From Serratia grimesii NBRC 13537 (lineage in GTDB: Bacteria > Pseudomonadota > Gammaproteobacteria > Enterobacterales > Enterobacteriaceae): a stretch of DNA of 64,000 bases. The DNA lies in assembly GCF_001590905.1 (NCBI RefSeq), contig NZ_BCTT01000003.1:248001-312000 (forward strand), given 5' to 3'. This document shows positions 19,527 to 29,259 of the stretch, in pieces. A model generated the notes under the pieces. It saw only the letters and a program-made list of their open reading frames with translations, had not been told where the DNA came from and did no database searches. Positions within the stretch are counted from its first letter, which is position 1, and each line of letters begins with the position of its first letter. A program made the position numbers and the translations under genes.

Positions 19527-21197
19527 TTAGAACGTTTCCCAGTTATCCTGTGGATCGCTGGCGTTCATTTTTTTATGATTGAGTACCGGTGCTACTGCTG
19601 CCTTGCTACTGACAGGCATTTTGAACTCGTCCTGGCCTGCCGCTTTAAGGCGGAATACCGCCACTGACTGCGTCAGCATGCTGGCCTGTTCTTCCAATGC
19701 CGCTGCCGCCGAGGCGGACTCTTCCACCAACGAGGCGTTCTGTTGCGTGACGCGATCCATTTCTGCCACGGCCTGGCCGACCTGATCGATACCACGGCTT
19801 TGTTCATCGGATGCCGATGCGATCTCACCCATGATGTCGGTAACACGGGTGACTGCATTGACGATGTCGCCCATGGTTTCACCGGCGCTTTCCACCAGTA
19901 CCGAGCCCATATCAACCCGGTTGACAGAGTCTTCGATCAGACCTTTGATTTCCTTCGCCGCCTGTGCGCTGCGTTGCGCCAGATTACGCACTTCACCAGC
20001 CACTACTGCAAAGCCACGCCCCTGTTCACCGGCACGTGCCGCTTCTACCGCTGCGTTCAATGCCAGGATGTTGGTTTGGAAGGCAATACCGTCGATCACA
20101 CCCGTAATATCAGCGATTTTCTGCGAACTGCCGGCGATGTCATGCATGGTCTGCACCACATTGGCCACCACTTTGCCGCCTTTCTGCGCGGTTTCAGAGG
20201 CGCTCAATGCCAGTTGGCTAGCCTGACGGGCGTTTTCGGCGTTCTGTTTCACTGTGGCGGTCAACTGCTCCATGCTGGCAGCGGTTTCTTCCAGTGAGGC
20301 AGCCTGCTGTTCGGTGCGTGAAGAGAGATCGTTGTTGCCGGCGGCAATTTCGGATGCGCCACTATAAATAGCGTCTGCGCCCTGACGTACACCGCTGACG
20401 GTCTCGATCAGTTCGCTTTGCATATGTTTGAGGCTGGCGGCCAACACGCCCATTTCATTACGGCTGGTCACTGCGATCGGCTGAGTCAGATCGCCGGCGG
20501 CAATCATCTTGATGTGTTCGATCATACGGTTAAGCGGACGCACCAGAATGTGGTGAATACCGCTCCACACCAGCACAATTACCGCCAACACTGCCGCCAG
20601 CACTACCACTAACGTCCAGATAGCGAAGCTGAAGGAATTATTGCTGTCTTCCACCGCGCTCTGGTAAAGCTTGTCGTTCTGAGCCAGGTAGGTGTTGTAG
20701 ATATCCTCAAAGGCGTCCTGATAGCTTTGCGTCGGCTGGTCAAAGAAGGCGTTGATCTTGCCCTCACCCAGCAATACGGTCAGTTCGGTCAGCGCACCGT
20801 GCAGAATGCCGTATTGCTGCTTGAGTTTTTCGGCCGCTTGCGCGTCCTGACGAGCATTGAGAGGAATTTTGTCATAGGCGGCATAATGTTGCTCCGCTAC
20901 CACCAGGTTGCTCTTGGCTCGCGCCAGCAACTCGGCAACGGTGGCGCCGCTACCAATGTTATTGGTATCCATCATGTGGCGGATACCGGCACGGTTCAGT
21001 GTGTTACGGGCCTGCAGCAGGTTGACCCAACTTTCGTTCAGCTCTGACTGTTGCTGACGAATGGTCTGCAATACCGTGAAGTTTTCTTTGTCATTCTTCA
21101 GTGAGGAGAAAAAGAGCCCGCCTGAAACCAACTGCAAGGCGCCAAATAACACCAGCACCAGTAACAGGCTGGTGACCACCTTCATACGATTAAACAT
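19527..21197 (-). CDS. tsr: Serine-type chemoreceptor Tsr
   Basis: A 556-residue chemoreceptor. The periplasmic domain closely follows E. coli Tsr: [18 protein letters not shown] with the ligand-binding Arg/Asn positions, [12 protein letters not shown] and [15 protein letters not shown]1 and TM2 flank it, then HAMP and the methylation helices. The protein ends NWETF, the high-affinity tether for CheR and CheB. A perfect sigma-28 promoter lies upstream (21254-21280), so it probably heads a tsr-mcp-cheRBYZ transcript. Confidence 0.95.
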   Translation of the reverse strand: MFNRMKVVTSLLLVLVLFGALQLVSGGLFFSSLKNDKENFTVLQTIRQQQSELNESWVNLLQARNTLNRAGIRHMMDTNNIGSGATVAELLARAKSNLVVAEQHYAAYDKIPLNARQDAQAAEKLKQQYGILHGALTELTVLLGEGKINAFFDQPTQSYQDAFEDIYNTYLAQNDKLYQSAVEDSNNSFSFAIWTLVVVLAAVLAVIVLVWSGIHHILVRPLNRMIEHIKMIAAGDLTQPIAVTSRNEMGVLAASLKHMQSELIETVSGVRQGADAIYSGASEIAAGNNDLSSRTEQQAASLEETAASMEQLTATVKQNAENARQASQLALSASETAQKGGKVVANVVQTMHDIAGSSQKIADITGVIDGIAFQTNILALNAAVEAARAGEQGRGFAVVAGEVRNLAQRSAQAAKEIKGLIEDSVNRVDMGSVLVESAGETMGDIVNAVTRVTDIMGEIASASDEQSRGIDQVGQAVAEMDRVTQQNASLVEESASAAAALEEQASMLTQSVAVFRLKAAGQDEFKMPVSSKAAVAPVLNHKKMNASDPQDNWETF

Positions 21198-21253
21198 GTT
21201 TTCCCTTGTTGAACGCCCGCGCGGACAGGCCCTGATTACGTTGATTGACAGAG

Positions 21254-21280
21254 TTATCGGCGCGGCAAGGAAGAACTTTA
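21254..21280 (-). promoter_or_regulatory. Sigma-28 (FliA) promoter for tsr
   Basis: On the minus strand TAAA (21280-21277), exactly 15 nt, then GCCGATAA (21261-21254). This is a perfect FliA consensus, placed about 57 nt before the tsr ATG. Confidence 0.9.
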
Positions 21281-21330
21281 TGCAGGGTGGTAACTATTTT
21301 TATGTAGGGGGTGTACACATAGGTTCCCAA

Positions 21331-21401
21331 TTCAGGGCGCGGCATGCGGCGCCCCTATGGGTGACATTGAGGTTCAGGGCGCAGCGTGCCACGCCCTTTT
21401 T
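21331..21401 (+). terminator. Tandem GC-rich hairpins between cheW and tsr
   Basis: Two related hairpins in a row: GGGCGC/GCGCCC (21335-21354) and GGGCG/CGCCC (21377-21396), each preceded by TTCAGGGCGC, like a short direct repeat. The second is followed by five T on the plus strand. They lie just past the cheW stop and probably end the motA-cheW transcript, although the T-run orientation is opposite to those genes. Confidence 0.5.
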
Positions 21402-21407
21402 GCTAAA

Positions 21408-21908
21408 TCAGGCGCTTTTTGCCACGCTGTCGACCAATGACATCTCTTCGCTGCTCAGCAGCTTTTCGATATCCACCAGAATCAGCATGCGATCACCCAG
21501 TGAACCCAGGCCAGTCAGGTATTCGGTAGCCAGTGTGACGGCAAACTCAGGGGCCGGACGGATCTGTTCGGTAGTTAACGACAGTACATCAGACACGCCG
21601 TCAACCACGATACCCACCACACGCTGACCAAAGTTCAGGACGATCACTACGGTGTTTTCATCATAGGACACGTCCTGCTGAGCAAACTTCACTCGCAGAT
21701 CGATAATCGGCACAATCACGCCACGCAAATTGGTCACGCCTTTGATAAAAGCCGGTGTATTGGCAATACGCGTAACCTGATCGTAACCGCGGATTTCCTG
21801 CACCTTGAGGATATCAATGCCATATTCCTCATTGCCCAAGGTAAAAATCAGGAACTCTTGCCCTACCGTTTCGCCAGCCAGTTTGCTGACGGTTGCCAGT
21901 CCTGCCAT
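21408..21908 (-). CDS. cheW: Chemotaxis coupling protein CheW
   Basis: CheW links receptors to the CheA kinase. The 166-residue protein is nearly identical to enteric CheW ([20 protein letters not shown] and [17 protein letters not shown]). I start at [13 protein letters not shown] (21908), which aligns with the E. coli start and has GGG at a better distance than the in-frame ATG three codons upstream. It follows cheA by 32 bp. Confidence 0.97.
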   Translation of the reverse strand: MAGLATVSKLAGETVGQEFLIFTLGNEEYGIDILKVQEIRGYDQVTRIANTPAFIKGVTNLRGVIVPIIDLRVKFAQQDVSYDENTVVIVLNFGQRVVGIVVDGVSDVLSLTTEQIRPAPEFAVTLATEYLTGLGSLGDRMLILVDIEKLLSSEEMSLVDSVAKSA

Positions 21909-21940
21909 GTCATTCACCCTTTAAATCAATAGATTAATTA

Positions 21941-23917
21941 TTATGCAGCTGCGTCCGTCTGACGCTGTTCGCGGTTCAGCGTTTGCAACGCCGAGACATC
22001 GACGATCAACGCCACACTGCCGTCACCGAGAATAGTGGCGGCGGAGATCCCCGGCACTTTGCGATAGTTGCTTTCCAGATTCTTGACCACCACCTGGTGC
22101 TGACCGATCAGTTGATCCACCAACAGCGCATAGCGACGGCCGGCACTTTGCAGGATAACGACAATGCCTTGGGTCGCGTCAGTTTTAGCACCTTCAACGT
22201 CAAACACCCGGAACAGTTCTACCAACGGCAGGTATTCACCACGTACTTGCAGTACCCGTTCCCCCCCGGCCAGCGGATGCAGATCTTCGGCCTGTGGCTG
22301 TAGTGACTCCATCACGGCATTGAGGGGCAGAATAAACACTTCATTGTTAACTTTGACCGACATCCCATCGAGGATCGCCAGCGTTAGCGGCAGCAAAATA
22401 CGGATAGCGGTACCCTTGCCTGCCTGAGAGTGAATTTCTACATGGCCACCCATTTCCTGAATATTTCGCTTAACCACGTCCATGCCGACACCACGACCAG
22501 ATACGTCCGTCACTTGTTCGGCGGTCGAGAATCCCGGAGCGAAAATCAGCATACCGACGTCTTCGTCACTCATGCTGTCGCTGACCGCAATACCTTGCGA
22601 TGCTGCTTTGGCGAGAATTTTCTCACGGTTCAGACCGGCGCCATCATCGGTGACTTCAATACAAATATTGCCACCCTGATGTTCTGCTGACAGGATCAGG
22701 TTACCCACTGCCGACTTGCCCGCCGCAACACGCGTTTCCGGATCTTCGATACCGTGATCCAAACTGTTGCGCACCAGGTGTGTTAATGGGTCGATAATGC
22801 GTTCGATCAGACTTTTGTCCAGTTCGGTAGAGCTGCCCTGCAATTGCAGTTCGACCTGTTTGTTCAGCTTACTGGCCAGATCACGAACCAACCGTGGGAA
22901 ACGGCTAAATACGTACTCCATCGGCATCATGCGGATCGACATTACCGACTCTTGCAGATCGCGCGCATTGCGCTCTAACTGGCTCATGCTGTTCAGCAGG
23001 TCGCCGTGATTCACCGGATCCAGGCTGCCAGAACGCTGCGCCAACATCGACTGGGTGATCACCAGTTCGCCCACCAGATTGATCAACTGATCCACTTTTT
23101 CTACCGCTACGCGGATACTGGTAGATTCGCTGGCCTTGGCGCGCGGTTTAGGCGCATCAGCAACCACAGGGGCCGGTTTGGCGGCAGCTACTGGCAGGGC
23201 CTCAGCGACGACAGGCTCAGGTTGCGGTACAACAACAGGCGATGGCTCGGCCTGCGGCGGCGTGGAGAAGCTGATTTGCTCCGGTTCCAGCACAAAACAC
23301 AGCACCGCACTGATGTCGTCTTCACTGGCGGAAGTCAGTAGCGTCACTTCAAGGCTGCTGTCTGTTTGATGCGGGTTCTTCACCTCGCCCAAATTCCCCA
23401 GCTCTTCGAGCATCAGCGGGACTTCGTTCGGCTTCAGGCCGCACAAGCAAACGCGCATCCCGCCTTCGATCGCCTCAGGCGCAGCAACGGCATGTTCAGT
23501 CACGGGTTGTGCAGCGGGAGCATCCTGCTGCTGTGCGTCTAATGCAAGCTGCCGCAGCGCCTGACAGATATATTCAAAGCTGTCGGCATCCGGCTTTTGC
23601 GACGTTTTGTAGGCGTCCAGTTGCTCCTGCATAATGTCTTTGGTTTCCAGAAACAGGTTGATAATTTCGGTACTCAGGCTCATTTCCTGACGCCGCGCAC
23701 CGTCCAGCAAGTTCTCCAGCAGGTGGGTCGTTTCCTGCAGCACCGAGAAACCAAAGGTAGCCGCACCGCCCTTGATCGAGTGTGCTGCGCGAAAAATGGC
23801 ATTCAGTGGCTCAATGTCCGGAGCCAACGGATCCAGCTCCAGCAGATGTTGCTCCATGTCGGCCAGCAACTCGTCTGCTTCATCAAAAAAAGTCTGATAA
23901 AACGCACTAATATCCAT
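21941..23917 (-). CDS. cheA: Chemotaxis histidine kinase CheA
   Basis: CheA autophosphorylates in response to receptors and hands phosphate to CheY and CheB. I start at MDISAFYQTFFDEADEL (23917), giving 658 residues. Domains in order: HPt with the phosphorylated His in FRAAHSIKGGAATFGF (residue 46), a P2 CheY-binding domain, a Pro/Ala-rich linker, dimerisation, the ATP-binding domain (HLVRNSLDHGIEDP and TDDGAGLN), and a C-terminal CheW-like regulatory domain. It lies 10 bp after motB. Confidence 0.98.
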   Translation of the reverse strand: MDISAFYQTFFDEADELLADMEQHLLELDPLAPDIEPLNAIFRAAHSIKGGAATFGFSVLQETTHLLENLLDGARRQEMSLSTEIINLFLETKDIMQEQLDAYKTSQKPDADSFEYICQALRQLALDAQQQDAPAAQPVTEHAVAAPEAIEGGMRVCLCGLKPNEVPLMLEELGNLGEVKNPHQTDSSLEVTLLTSASEDDISAVLCFVLEPEQISFSTPPQAEPSPVVVPQPEPVVAEALPVAAAKPAPVVADAPKPRAKASESTSIRVAVEKVDQLINLVGELVITQSMLAQRSGSLDPVNHGDLLNSMSQLERNARDLQESVMSIRMMPMEYVFSRFPRLVRDLASKLNKQVELQLQGSSTELDKSLIERIIDPLTHLVRNSLDHGIEDPETRVAAGKSAVGNLILSAEHQGGNICIEVTDDGAGLNREKILAKAASQGIAVSDSMSDEDVGMLIFAPGFSTAEQVTDVSGRGVGMDVVKRNIQEMGGHVEIHSQAGKGTAIRILLPLTLAILDGMSVKVNNEVFILPLNAVMESLQPQAEDLHPLAGGERVLQVRGEYLPLVELFRVFDVEGAKTDATQGIVVILQSAGRRYALLVDQLIGQHQVVVKNLESNYRKVPGISAATILGDGSVALIVDVSALQTLNREQRQTDAAA

Positions 23918-23927
23918 GCTCACGGGG

Positions 23928-24893
23928 TCACCTCTGCTGTGAGTCGCTGTTAGTCGGTACTGGGACAGCCACCGGCTGCTCCGGTGCAATGAGGGTGGCC
24001 GGCGCTGTTGCCGATGGTGCCAGCGACTTTAGCTCGACCGGCTGAGCGACATCCATTGCGTTGCTTTCGCCATTTTCGTGTTCAATGCCCTGCTGAGTTT
24101 GCTTGTTCAGCACCAGCACGGTGATGCGACGGTTGATGGCGTCATCGGCACCGTGCTGTTTCAGACTCATGGTGGCAGCCATACCCACCACCCGCAGTAC
24201 CTTCCCTTCCGACAGCCCACCGGCGATCAGCTCACGCCGTGACGCATTGGCGCGATCGGCTGACAGTTCCCAGTTGCTGTAACCCCGTTCACCCGTGGCG
24301 TACGGAATGTCATCGGTATGGCCAGACAGGCTGATTTTGTTCGGCAAGTCGTTCAGAATGGGGGCAATGGCCCGCAGAATATCGCGCATGTAGCTTTCAA
24401 CTTGCGCACTGCCGGTTTTGAACATCGGGCGGTTCTGGCTATCGATGATCTGAATGCGTAGCCCCTCATCCATCATGTTGATCAGCAGATGCGGACGCAG
24501 CGCTTTCAAGCGCGGATCCGACTCAATCAGCTCATCAAGCTTTTCACGCAGTTTGTTCAGACGCAGTTCTTCGTCACGCTTTTCCAACGTGTCAATTTGC
24601 TTTCTCACCAACCCGTCCTGTTGGGTCGGATCATCCCCGCCACCTGGGATCGGGCTGCTTTCCGAACTGCTCTTATCGCCCGTGGTCAGCGCCACTTTTA
24701 GCGGTGTGCGGAAGTATTCGGCGATTTGTGTCAGCTCTTGCGGGCTGGCGATTGCCAGCAGCCACATCACCAGGAAAAATGCCATCATCGCCGTCATAAA
24801 GTCGGCATAGGCAATCTTCCACGAACCACCGTGATGGCTGGCATGATGCGACTTGCGTTTTCTGACCAGAACAACCGGGTGATTCTGCTTCAT
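23928..24893 (-). CDS. motB: Flagellar stator protein MotB
   Basis: MotB anchors the stator to peptidoglycan and forms the proton channel with MotA. The single N-terminal membrane segment holds the essential proton-binding aspartate ([20 protein letters not shown], Asp31). A plug/linker precedes the OmpA-like peptidoglycan-binding domain ([20 protein letters not shown]). The 321-residue protein ends in a Pro/Ala-rich tail. It overlaps the motA stop by 4 bp. Confidence 0.98.
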   Translation of the reverse strand: MKQNHPVVLVRKRKSHHASHHGGSWKIAYADFMTAMMAFFLVMWLLAIASPQELTQIAEYFRTPLKVALTTGDKSSSESSPIPGGGDDPTQQDGLVRKQIDTLEKRDEELRLNKLREKLDELIESDPRLKALRPHLLINMMDEGLRIQIIDSQNRPMFKTGSAQVESYMRDILRAIAPILNDLPNKISLSGHTDDIPYATGERGYSNWELSADRANASRRELIAGGLSEGKVLRVVGMAATMSLKQHGADDAINRRITVLVLNKQTQQGIEHENGESNAMDVAQPVELKSLAPSATAPATLIAPEQPVAVPVPTNSDSQQR

Positions 24894-25786
24894 GCCTGTT
24901 CTTCTTCCGTCGCCTGCTGTGCCGGCGCTTTCACCCGACGCACATGCTCTTCCAGTTCAACGAAGGACGGGCGTTCAGTGGTGTATAACGTTTTACGACC
25001 GAATTCGACTGCAATCTGCGGGGCGTAACCGTTCAGGCTAGACAGCAAAGTGACCTTGATGCATTGCATCATCTTCACGTTTTCGGCACTTTTCTGTCGC
25101 AACAAAGTCGCCAATGGAGAGATAAAGCCGTAAGCCAGCAAAATACCGAGGAAGGTGCCGACCATCGCGTTGGCGATCAACGCACCCAGTTCCGCTGCCG
25201 GACGATCGGCAGAAGCCAGTGCGTGCACGACACCCATTACCGCCGCGACAATACCAAAGGCCGGCAACGAGTCACCGACCATCGCCAGGCTGCCTGCCGG
25301 CACCTCGCTTTCCTGTTCAAAGGTTTCGATCTCTTCGTCCATCAACGCTTCGATCTCAAACGCATTCATGTTGCCGCTCACCATCAGCCGTAAGTAATCG
25401 GTAATAAACTCTACGAGGGTGTTATCGGCAAGAATGCGCGGATAATTAGAGAAAATTTCACTTTCCTGCGGATTATCAATATCAAACTCGAGGGACAACA
25501 TGCCCTGTTGGCGGGATTTGGCCAATAGCCGGTACAGCAGCGCCATCAGATCCATGTACAAATCTTTGCTGTATTTCGAACGACGCATCAGCTTGGGAAT
25601 GGCACGCAGAGTGGACTTTATCGCCTTACCGTTGTTGCCCACGATAAAAGCGCCGATACCCGCACCACCGATGATCAAAAACTCTGCCGGCTGATAAAGC
25701 GCGCCCAGATGCCCCCCCACAATCAGGTAGCCCCCAAAGACCGCACCCAATACCACGAGATAACCCAAAATAACTAACACACGCAT
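24890..25786 (-). CDS. motA: Flagellar stator protein MotA
   Basis: MotA is the torque-generating stator subunit with four membrane segments. The 298-residue protein begins [20 protein letters not shown] and contains [20 protein letters not shown], the conserved proline in [18 protein letters not shown] and the large cytoplasmic loop between TM2 and TM3. It heads motAB-cheAW. I could not find a convincing sigma-28 promoter in the gap before it. Confidence 0.98.
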   Translation of the reverse strand: MRVLVILGYLVVLGAVFGGYLIVGGHLGALYQPAEFLIIGGAGIGAFIVGNNGKAIKSTLRAIPKLMRRSKYSKDLYMDLMALLYRLLAKSRQQGMLSLEFDIDNPQESEIFSNYPRILADNTLVEFITDYLRLMVSGNMNAFEIEALMDEEIETFEQESEVPAGSLAMVGDSLPAFGIVAAVMGVVHALASADRPAAELGALIANAMVGTFLGILLAYGFISPLATLLRQKSAENVKMMQCIKVTLLSSLNGYAPQIAVEFGRKTLYTTERPSFVELEEHVRRVKAPAQQATEEEQA

Positions 25787-25909
25787 TCCTTAAATTAACA
25801 ATGTGGATGGAAGGTGGGATAAGCGCACTATTTGAGCCGTATCGGCGCAACGGGCTAGGCTGCGCCGATGGGTCCGTTCTGCCGAACCCTGTGTTTAACA
25901 ACTCTGTTT

Positions 25910-25968
25910 ATGCCCGTCTTACTTCAAGTTGCAGTGGTGTTGACTGCAACTTGAATCATTTAGGGTAT
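25910..25968 (-). repeat. Short form of the interspersed palindromic element, copy 3 (flhC-motA gap)
   Basis: A 59-bp segment keeping only the two ends of the element seen at 6491-6613: ATGCCCGTCTTACTTCAAG at one side and CAACTTGAATCATTTAGG then GTAT at the other. The ends form a perfect 13-bp inverted repeat TTCAAGTTGCAGT/ACTGCAACTTGAA with a 7-nt loop, consistent with an internal deletion. It could act as the flhDC terminator. Confidence 0.7.
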
Positions 25969-25998
25969 AGGTCTGGATAAGCCGGCGCTGTCGCCGGC

Positions 25999-26580
25999 TC
26001 AAATAGCGCGTTTAACCTGCTCGTCCAGCAGTTGAGGAATAATATCGGCCAGTTGCGGCGAAAGTTTACGTCTTTTTACTGCGCGGGATGGGGGTTGGCA
26101 TAAACTGCAAACAAAACTGTTCAACGGCTGGTGTGCGTGAGTAATAAAAGTACCGCCACAGCAGTTGCAAGCGGAAAGCTGTAGCATGCCACTGTCGACG
26201 AAACGCACCAGCGTCCAGGCACGGGTCAGTGCCAACAATGGCGCCTCACCCGGTTGATGAGGACACTGTTCCAGATAGAGACGGTAGGCTTTAATCACGG
26301 CCTCAACACCGGTACAGTGCCCACTCTTCATCAAGAAGCTATAGGCGTTATAAAACATCGATGAATGGATGTTCTGTTCCCAGGTCATAAACCAGTCAGT
26401 CGAGAACGGCAACATGCCTTTTGGCGGCGGACTGCCGCGCAATTCCTTATAGAGCTTGATCAAACGCCCGCGGCTGAGCTGTGTTTCACTTTCCAGCATC
26501 TGTAAGCGGGCGCCCAACGTAATCAGCTCCATTGCGAGCTGAATATCCTTGGCTTCCTGAACAATACTTTTTTCTGCCAT
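25999..26580 (-). CDS. flhC: Flagellar master regulator subunit FlhC
   Basis: FlhC joins FlhD in the FlhD4C2 activator of class 2 flagellar promoters. I start at [20 protein letters not shown] (26580), which matches E. coli; ATG 26583 and TTG 26586 are in-frame alternatives. The C-terminal part has the four zinc-binding cysteines, CNCCGGT and VCSLCQ. The gene directly follows flhD, with the stop and start regions touching. Confidence 0.98.
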   Translation of the reverse strand: MAEKSIVQEAKDIQLAMELITLGARLQMLESETQLSRGRLIKLYKELRGSPPPKGMLPFSTDWFMTWEQNIHSSMFYNAYSFLMKSGHCTGVEAVIKAYRLYLEQCPHQPGEAPLLALTRAWTLVRFVDSGMLQLSACNCCGGTFITHAHQPLNSFVCSLCQPPSRAVKRRKLSPQLADIIPQLLDEQVKRAI

Positions 26581-26582
26581 CA

Positions 26583-26942
26583 TCAAGCTCTTTTCTTCGT
26601 CGCGCTACCGTCTTTACTCGATAGTTCTTGCAGTAAATGGCTTGATAGCAAAATGCCCGTATGGATTTGCTGAAGATCGTCCACGCGTGACTCTTTCGTC
26701 AGGCGTTCAATAGTATTGTGATCGTTAAAACGGAAGTGACAGACCAACTGGTTGGTCTCAGCCAGTTTGACCATTTGCGGTAACGTGAGTTGAGCAAGTG
26801 CGTCAGCCATGGTTTCATCAATACCCAGACGGAACATCGCCGATGCTTTTTCATCATTAATCAGACGCTGTGCTAAAAGTAAATATGACAGATTAATGTC
26901 ATAAATATGCTTAAGTAATTCAGACGTACCCATATTCCCCAT
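26583..26942 (-). CDS. flhD: Flagellar master regulator subunit FlhD
   Basis: FlhD is the partner of FlhC at the top of the flagellar cascade. The 119-residue product contains [40 protein letters not shown] and [14 protein letters not shown]. The ATG at 26933 (MGTSELLKH) is an equally likely start and aligns with the E. coli protein. Upstream is a long leader with CRP and Rcs control sites. Confidence 0.97.
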   Translation of the reverse strand: MGNMGTSELLKHIYDINLSYLLLAQRLINDEKASAMFRLGIDETMADALAQLTLPQMVKLAETNQLVCHFRFNDHNTIERLTKESRVDDLQQIHTGILLSSHLLQELSSKDGSATKKRA

Positions 26943-27178
26943 CCCGACAGACTATGTTTAAAAACATACGCTGGGTGATAATTTTTATCGCCCGTGACCT
27001 GGGTTTGTTCCCGAAGTTGGCAAATGAATCTCTGATAACAGTCGTTATAAATTTTTCAACATCACTAAATTCGGACCATCATTCAGTATTTGATACGTGC
27101 GTAAACCAACGTGTATGGATGTACAGCATTTTGCTTCAGCAGTGTTTAGCCACCGTGAAACTATTTTTACAAAATTAA

Positions 27179-27192
27179 TAAGATTATTCCTA
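27179..27192 (-). promoter_or_regulatory. RcsAB box in the flhDC leader
   Basis: TAAGATTATTCCTA matches the RcsAB consensus TAAGAATATTCCTA, as I recall it, at 13 of 14 positions. It lies just downstream of the predicted flhDC transcription start, the same place as in E. coli, where RcsB/RcsA represses motility. Confidence 0.8.
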
Positions 27193-27202
27193 ATGCAGCG
27201 CA

Positions 27203-27232
27203 ACTCTACCCCCGATCCATTAGCACACACAA
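27203..27232 (-). promoter_or_regulatory. flhDp: Predicted flhDC promoter
   Basis: Minus-strand TTGTGT (27232-27227), 18 nt, TAGAGT (27208-27203) predicts a start near 27196. The CRP site then centres at about -72, the classic class I position, and the RcsAB box at about +5 to +18. The 5' leader would be about 250 nt. Confidence 0.6.
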
Positions 27233-27260
27233 TGTAAGTAAGCGGCAATTTTAAATACAA

Positions 27261-27276
27261 TGTGATCTAGATCACA
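27261..27276 (-). promoter_or_regulatory. CRP-cAMP binding site for flhDC
   Basis: TGTGATCTAGATCACA is the ideal symmetrical CRP site (TGTGA-N6-TCACA with the preferred TCTAGA spacer). It lies about 320 bp before flhD, in line with cAMP-dependent control of motility known in enterics. Confidence 0.9.
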
Positions 27277-28396
27277 AAAATAAAAAATATTTAAGCCAAA
27301 TATCCTTTAACCAGTACGTTTTTTAACCTTGTTTTTGCTCACAAAATAGCCATAAGTAAAAAAACGTCTTAAAAACAATGTATATAAGCCAAAAAAATAT
27401 CTTTTTTAGATCAATTCGAACAAAAGCATTACCAAACTAAAATAACAGAACAAAAATCTGCTCGTAGGCGATAAACACAGTATAAATAACCGTTTAATAA
27501 ACAATAAACTATCCGCATTGAAAAATAACGCATGTAAACTATAAGGTTATTGGGTTTCGGATTTGACTTAAATTTTGCAGTATTAGCTGTTTTATTTTTC
27601 TACGAATGCTCACGTTCGGTTAACAAGGTCTCACCTACGTTGTGAACAAGAAAACAGACGTAACGATATGTTTCTGGACAAACGGAGCAAAAACGACAGG
27701 TTTTTGCTGTTTTTTGACTAAAGCATCCCAAGACGATTTATCGGCAGCATTAATTAAAACTTTAATAATTTTTCATTGCCGCTTAAAAATAGTTAAATCC
27801 CATCGAATGCCGATGAATCAATTAAAACCGCCCTACTTCATCCACCTCTCGTATAAAATAAAACACAGTTTCGTTTTATTTTATGAACTGGTTTCATTAT
27901 AGCTTGTGGGTTTCACGTTACGGTCAGCAGATCATTCGCCCAGGCTCAGCTATGCCAAGGGCGTCATATTGGTTGGGGAAAATATATTCACTCCCTACCA
28001 TCGCTGAAAGTGACGGATCTACCGACAGGTATAATGTACCCACCTGAATGGGGCAGGCTCCGTTGTCAGCCTAACTCGCGCCACCGTCATCCTTAAGACC
28101 TTGGCAGGCGCCCTGCCTGTGGGTACTGGCAGCACCTTCCAGCCTCACGGCCGGATTTCTGCACCTGAGACTTTCCTTATTTAGCAGTTTGATCAGCAGG
28201 ATGGCATTGCCGAGAGTGCACGGGCATATTATTATTCTCTGGCAGGAACACCTGCGCACAGCCGATTATTACCGTATTGCAATTTATTTATTTGAAATTA
28301 ATTTTTCAGGTCGCACATCACGTTTTTGCTGCTGTCATGATGACAGGGTGATGTTTCTTCGTCCGGCTACAACTATTAACAGGCTATATTTTAATC

Positions 28397-28612
28397 ATGA
28401 CTGATACCCTGGATTACCTGATGACATTCCGTAAATGCACCAGTTTGGACAGCGTAGAAAAAGTGTACGATAAACTTAACTATTCTATTGATAATGATAT
28501 TGAAATCAGCAACATGTACCGTGCAGCGGATCACCGTCGCGCCGAACTGGTTGCGGGTAAATTGTTCGATTTGGGTAAGGTACCAAAAACGCTGTGGGCA
28601 CAAGTGCTATAA
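28397..28612 (+). CDS. Hha/YmoA-family nucleoid modulator
   Basis: A 71-residue protein with the complete Hha/YmoA pattern: [20 protein letters not shown], then [19 protein letters not shown] and a C-terminal PKTLW (E. coli Hha has DYLMRLRRCQTIDTLE, YSAADHRLAELT and PSSVW). Hha proteins have no DNA-binding domain of their own. They bind H-NS and strengthen silencing of AT-rich, often acquired, genes. This one differs enough from canonical Hha to be a paralogue. It reads away from flhDC next to an AT-rich stretch. No strong ribosome-binding site is visible before the ATG. Confidence 0.9.
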   Translation: MTDTLDYLMTFRKCTSLDSVEKVYDKLNYSIDNDIEISNMYRAADHRRAELVAGKLFDLGKVPKTLWAQVL

Positions 28613-28762
28613 TTGCCCTTAATTACTCACGCGTGTTCTTTATCTTTTATTGCTAAATAACGGCAATAACCCGGGATTTATTGACACGCGTGATACAAAA
28701 CACATTTATTAACCTCACCAGGCTCTACCCTTTGCCCTAAGAACAGGAAACAGGAGTGGAAG

Positions 28763-29182
28763 ATGGGATATCAAAACGTTTTGGTTACCGTCGCTGTGGC
28801 GGCAGACAGCCACCGCCTGGTTGAAAAAGCCGTCTCTATCGTGCGTCCCTACAATGGCAAAATCACCCTGCTTAGCATGATAGCCAATCCAGAAATGTAC
28901 AATAACTTCGCGGGGCCGATGCTGGGGGATTTGCGTGCATTAATGGAGGAAGAAACGCTGCTGTTTATGGAGGAGTTGCGCCTGCGAGCCGATTACCCGA
29001 TTGCCGATACGTTAATCGTACACGGCGAGTTGGGTGACAGCCTGAGTTACGCCAGTCGGCAACAGACGTTTGATCTGGTGGTTTGCGGCAACCACAGTGA
29101 CAGCATGATGAACAAAGTCTCTTGTTCTGCGGCGCGCTTTATCAATACCAGCCACATAGACGTGCTGATCATCCCTCTTTAA
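28763..29182 (+). CDS. uspC: Universal stress protein UspC-like
   Basis: A 139-residue Usp-fold protein: VLVTVAVAADSHRLVEKAVS at the N-terminus, LIVHGELGDSLSYASRQQ in the middle, and DLVVCGNHSDSMMNKVSCSA ahead of IDVLIIPL. The ATP-binding G-2x-G-9x-G(S/T) motif of the UspFG type is not evident, as in UspA/C/D proteins. The neighbouring flhDC locus supports uspC, which occupies this place in E. coli. A good AGGAG precedes the ATG. Confidence 0.88.
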   Translation: MGYQNVLVTVAVAADSHRLVEKAVSIVRPYNGKITLLSMIANPEMYNNFAGPMLGDLRALMEEETLLFMEELRLRADYPIADTLIVHGELGDSLSYASRQQTFDLVVCGNHSDSMMNKVSCSAARFINTSHIDVLIIPL

Positions 29183-29259
29183 TACTGAGCACGTAAGGCC
29201 ATTTCCCCTTTCCAATGATTGACTAGACTTAGGGGCTCAGTCCGCATAAGGAGCTCCTG

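Larger units (their letters stand above)
26943..28396. other. AT-rich regulatory region upstream of flhDC
   Basis: About 1.45 kb without a convincing gene. The part next to flhD holds a predicted promoter, a CRP site and an RcsAB box. The stretch from about 27240 to 27900 is strikingly AT-rich, with many A and T tracts, of the type bound by H-NS/Hha. From 27900 to 28200 the composition returns to normal, but I recognise no gene, RNA or insertion sequence there. Confidence 0.75.

Noticed and set aside
21331-21401. Tandem GC-rich repeats between cheW and tsr as a CRISPR or mobile element
   Set aside because: Only two short units that each form a hairpin; terminator-like structures explain them.
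25839-25846. GTATCGGC (GCCGATAC on minus) as a sigma-28 -10 box for motA
   Set aside because: One mismatch, and no TAAA-like -35 box at the required 15-nt spacing.
27642-27902. 86-codon open frame in the AT-rich region upstream of flhDC
   Set aside because: No ribosome-binding site, no recognisable motif, and a composition expected from AT-rich non-coding DNA; not reported as a gene.
28071-28404. Short open frames on both strands between the AT-rich island and the Hha-family gene
   Set aside because: They overlap each other, lack ribosome-binding sites and resemble nothing I know. The stretch may be a gene remnant, but I cannot show it.
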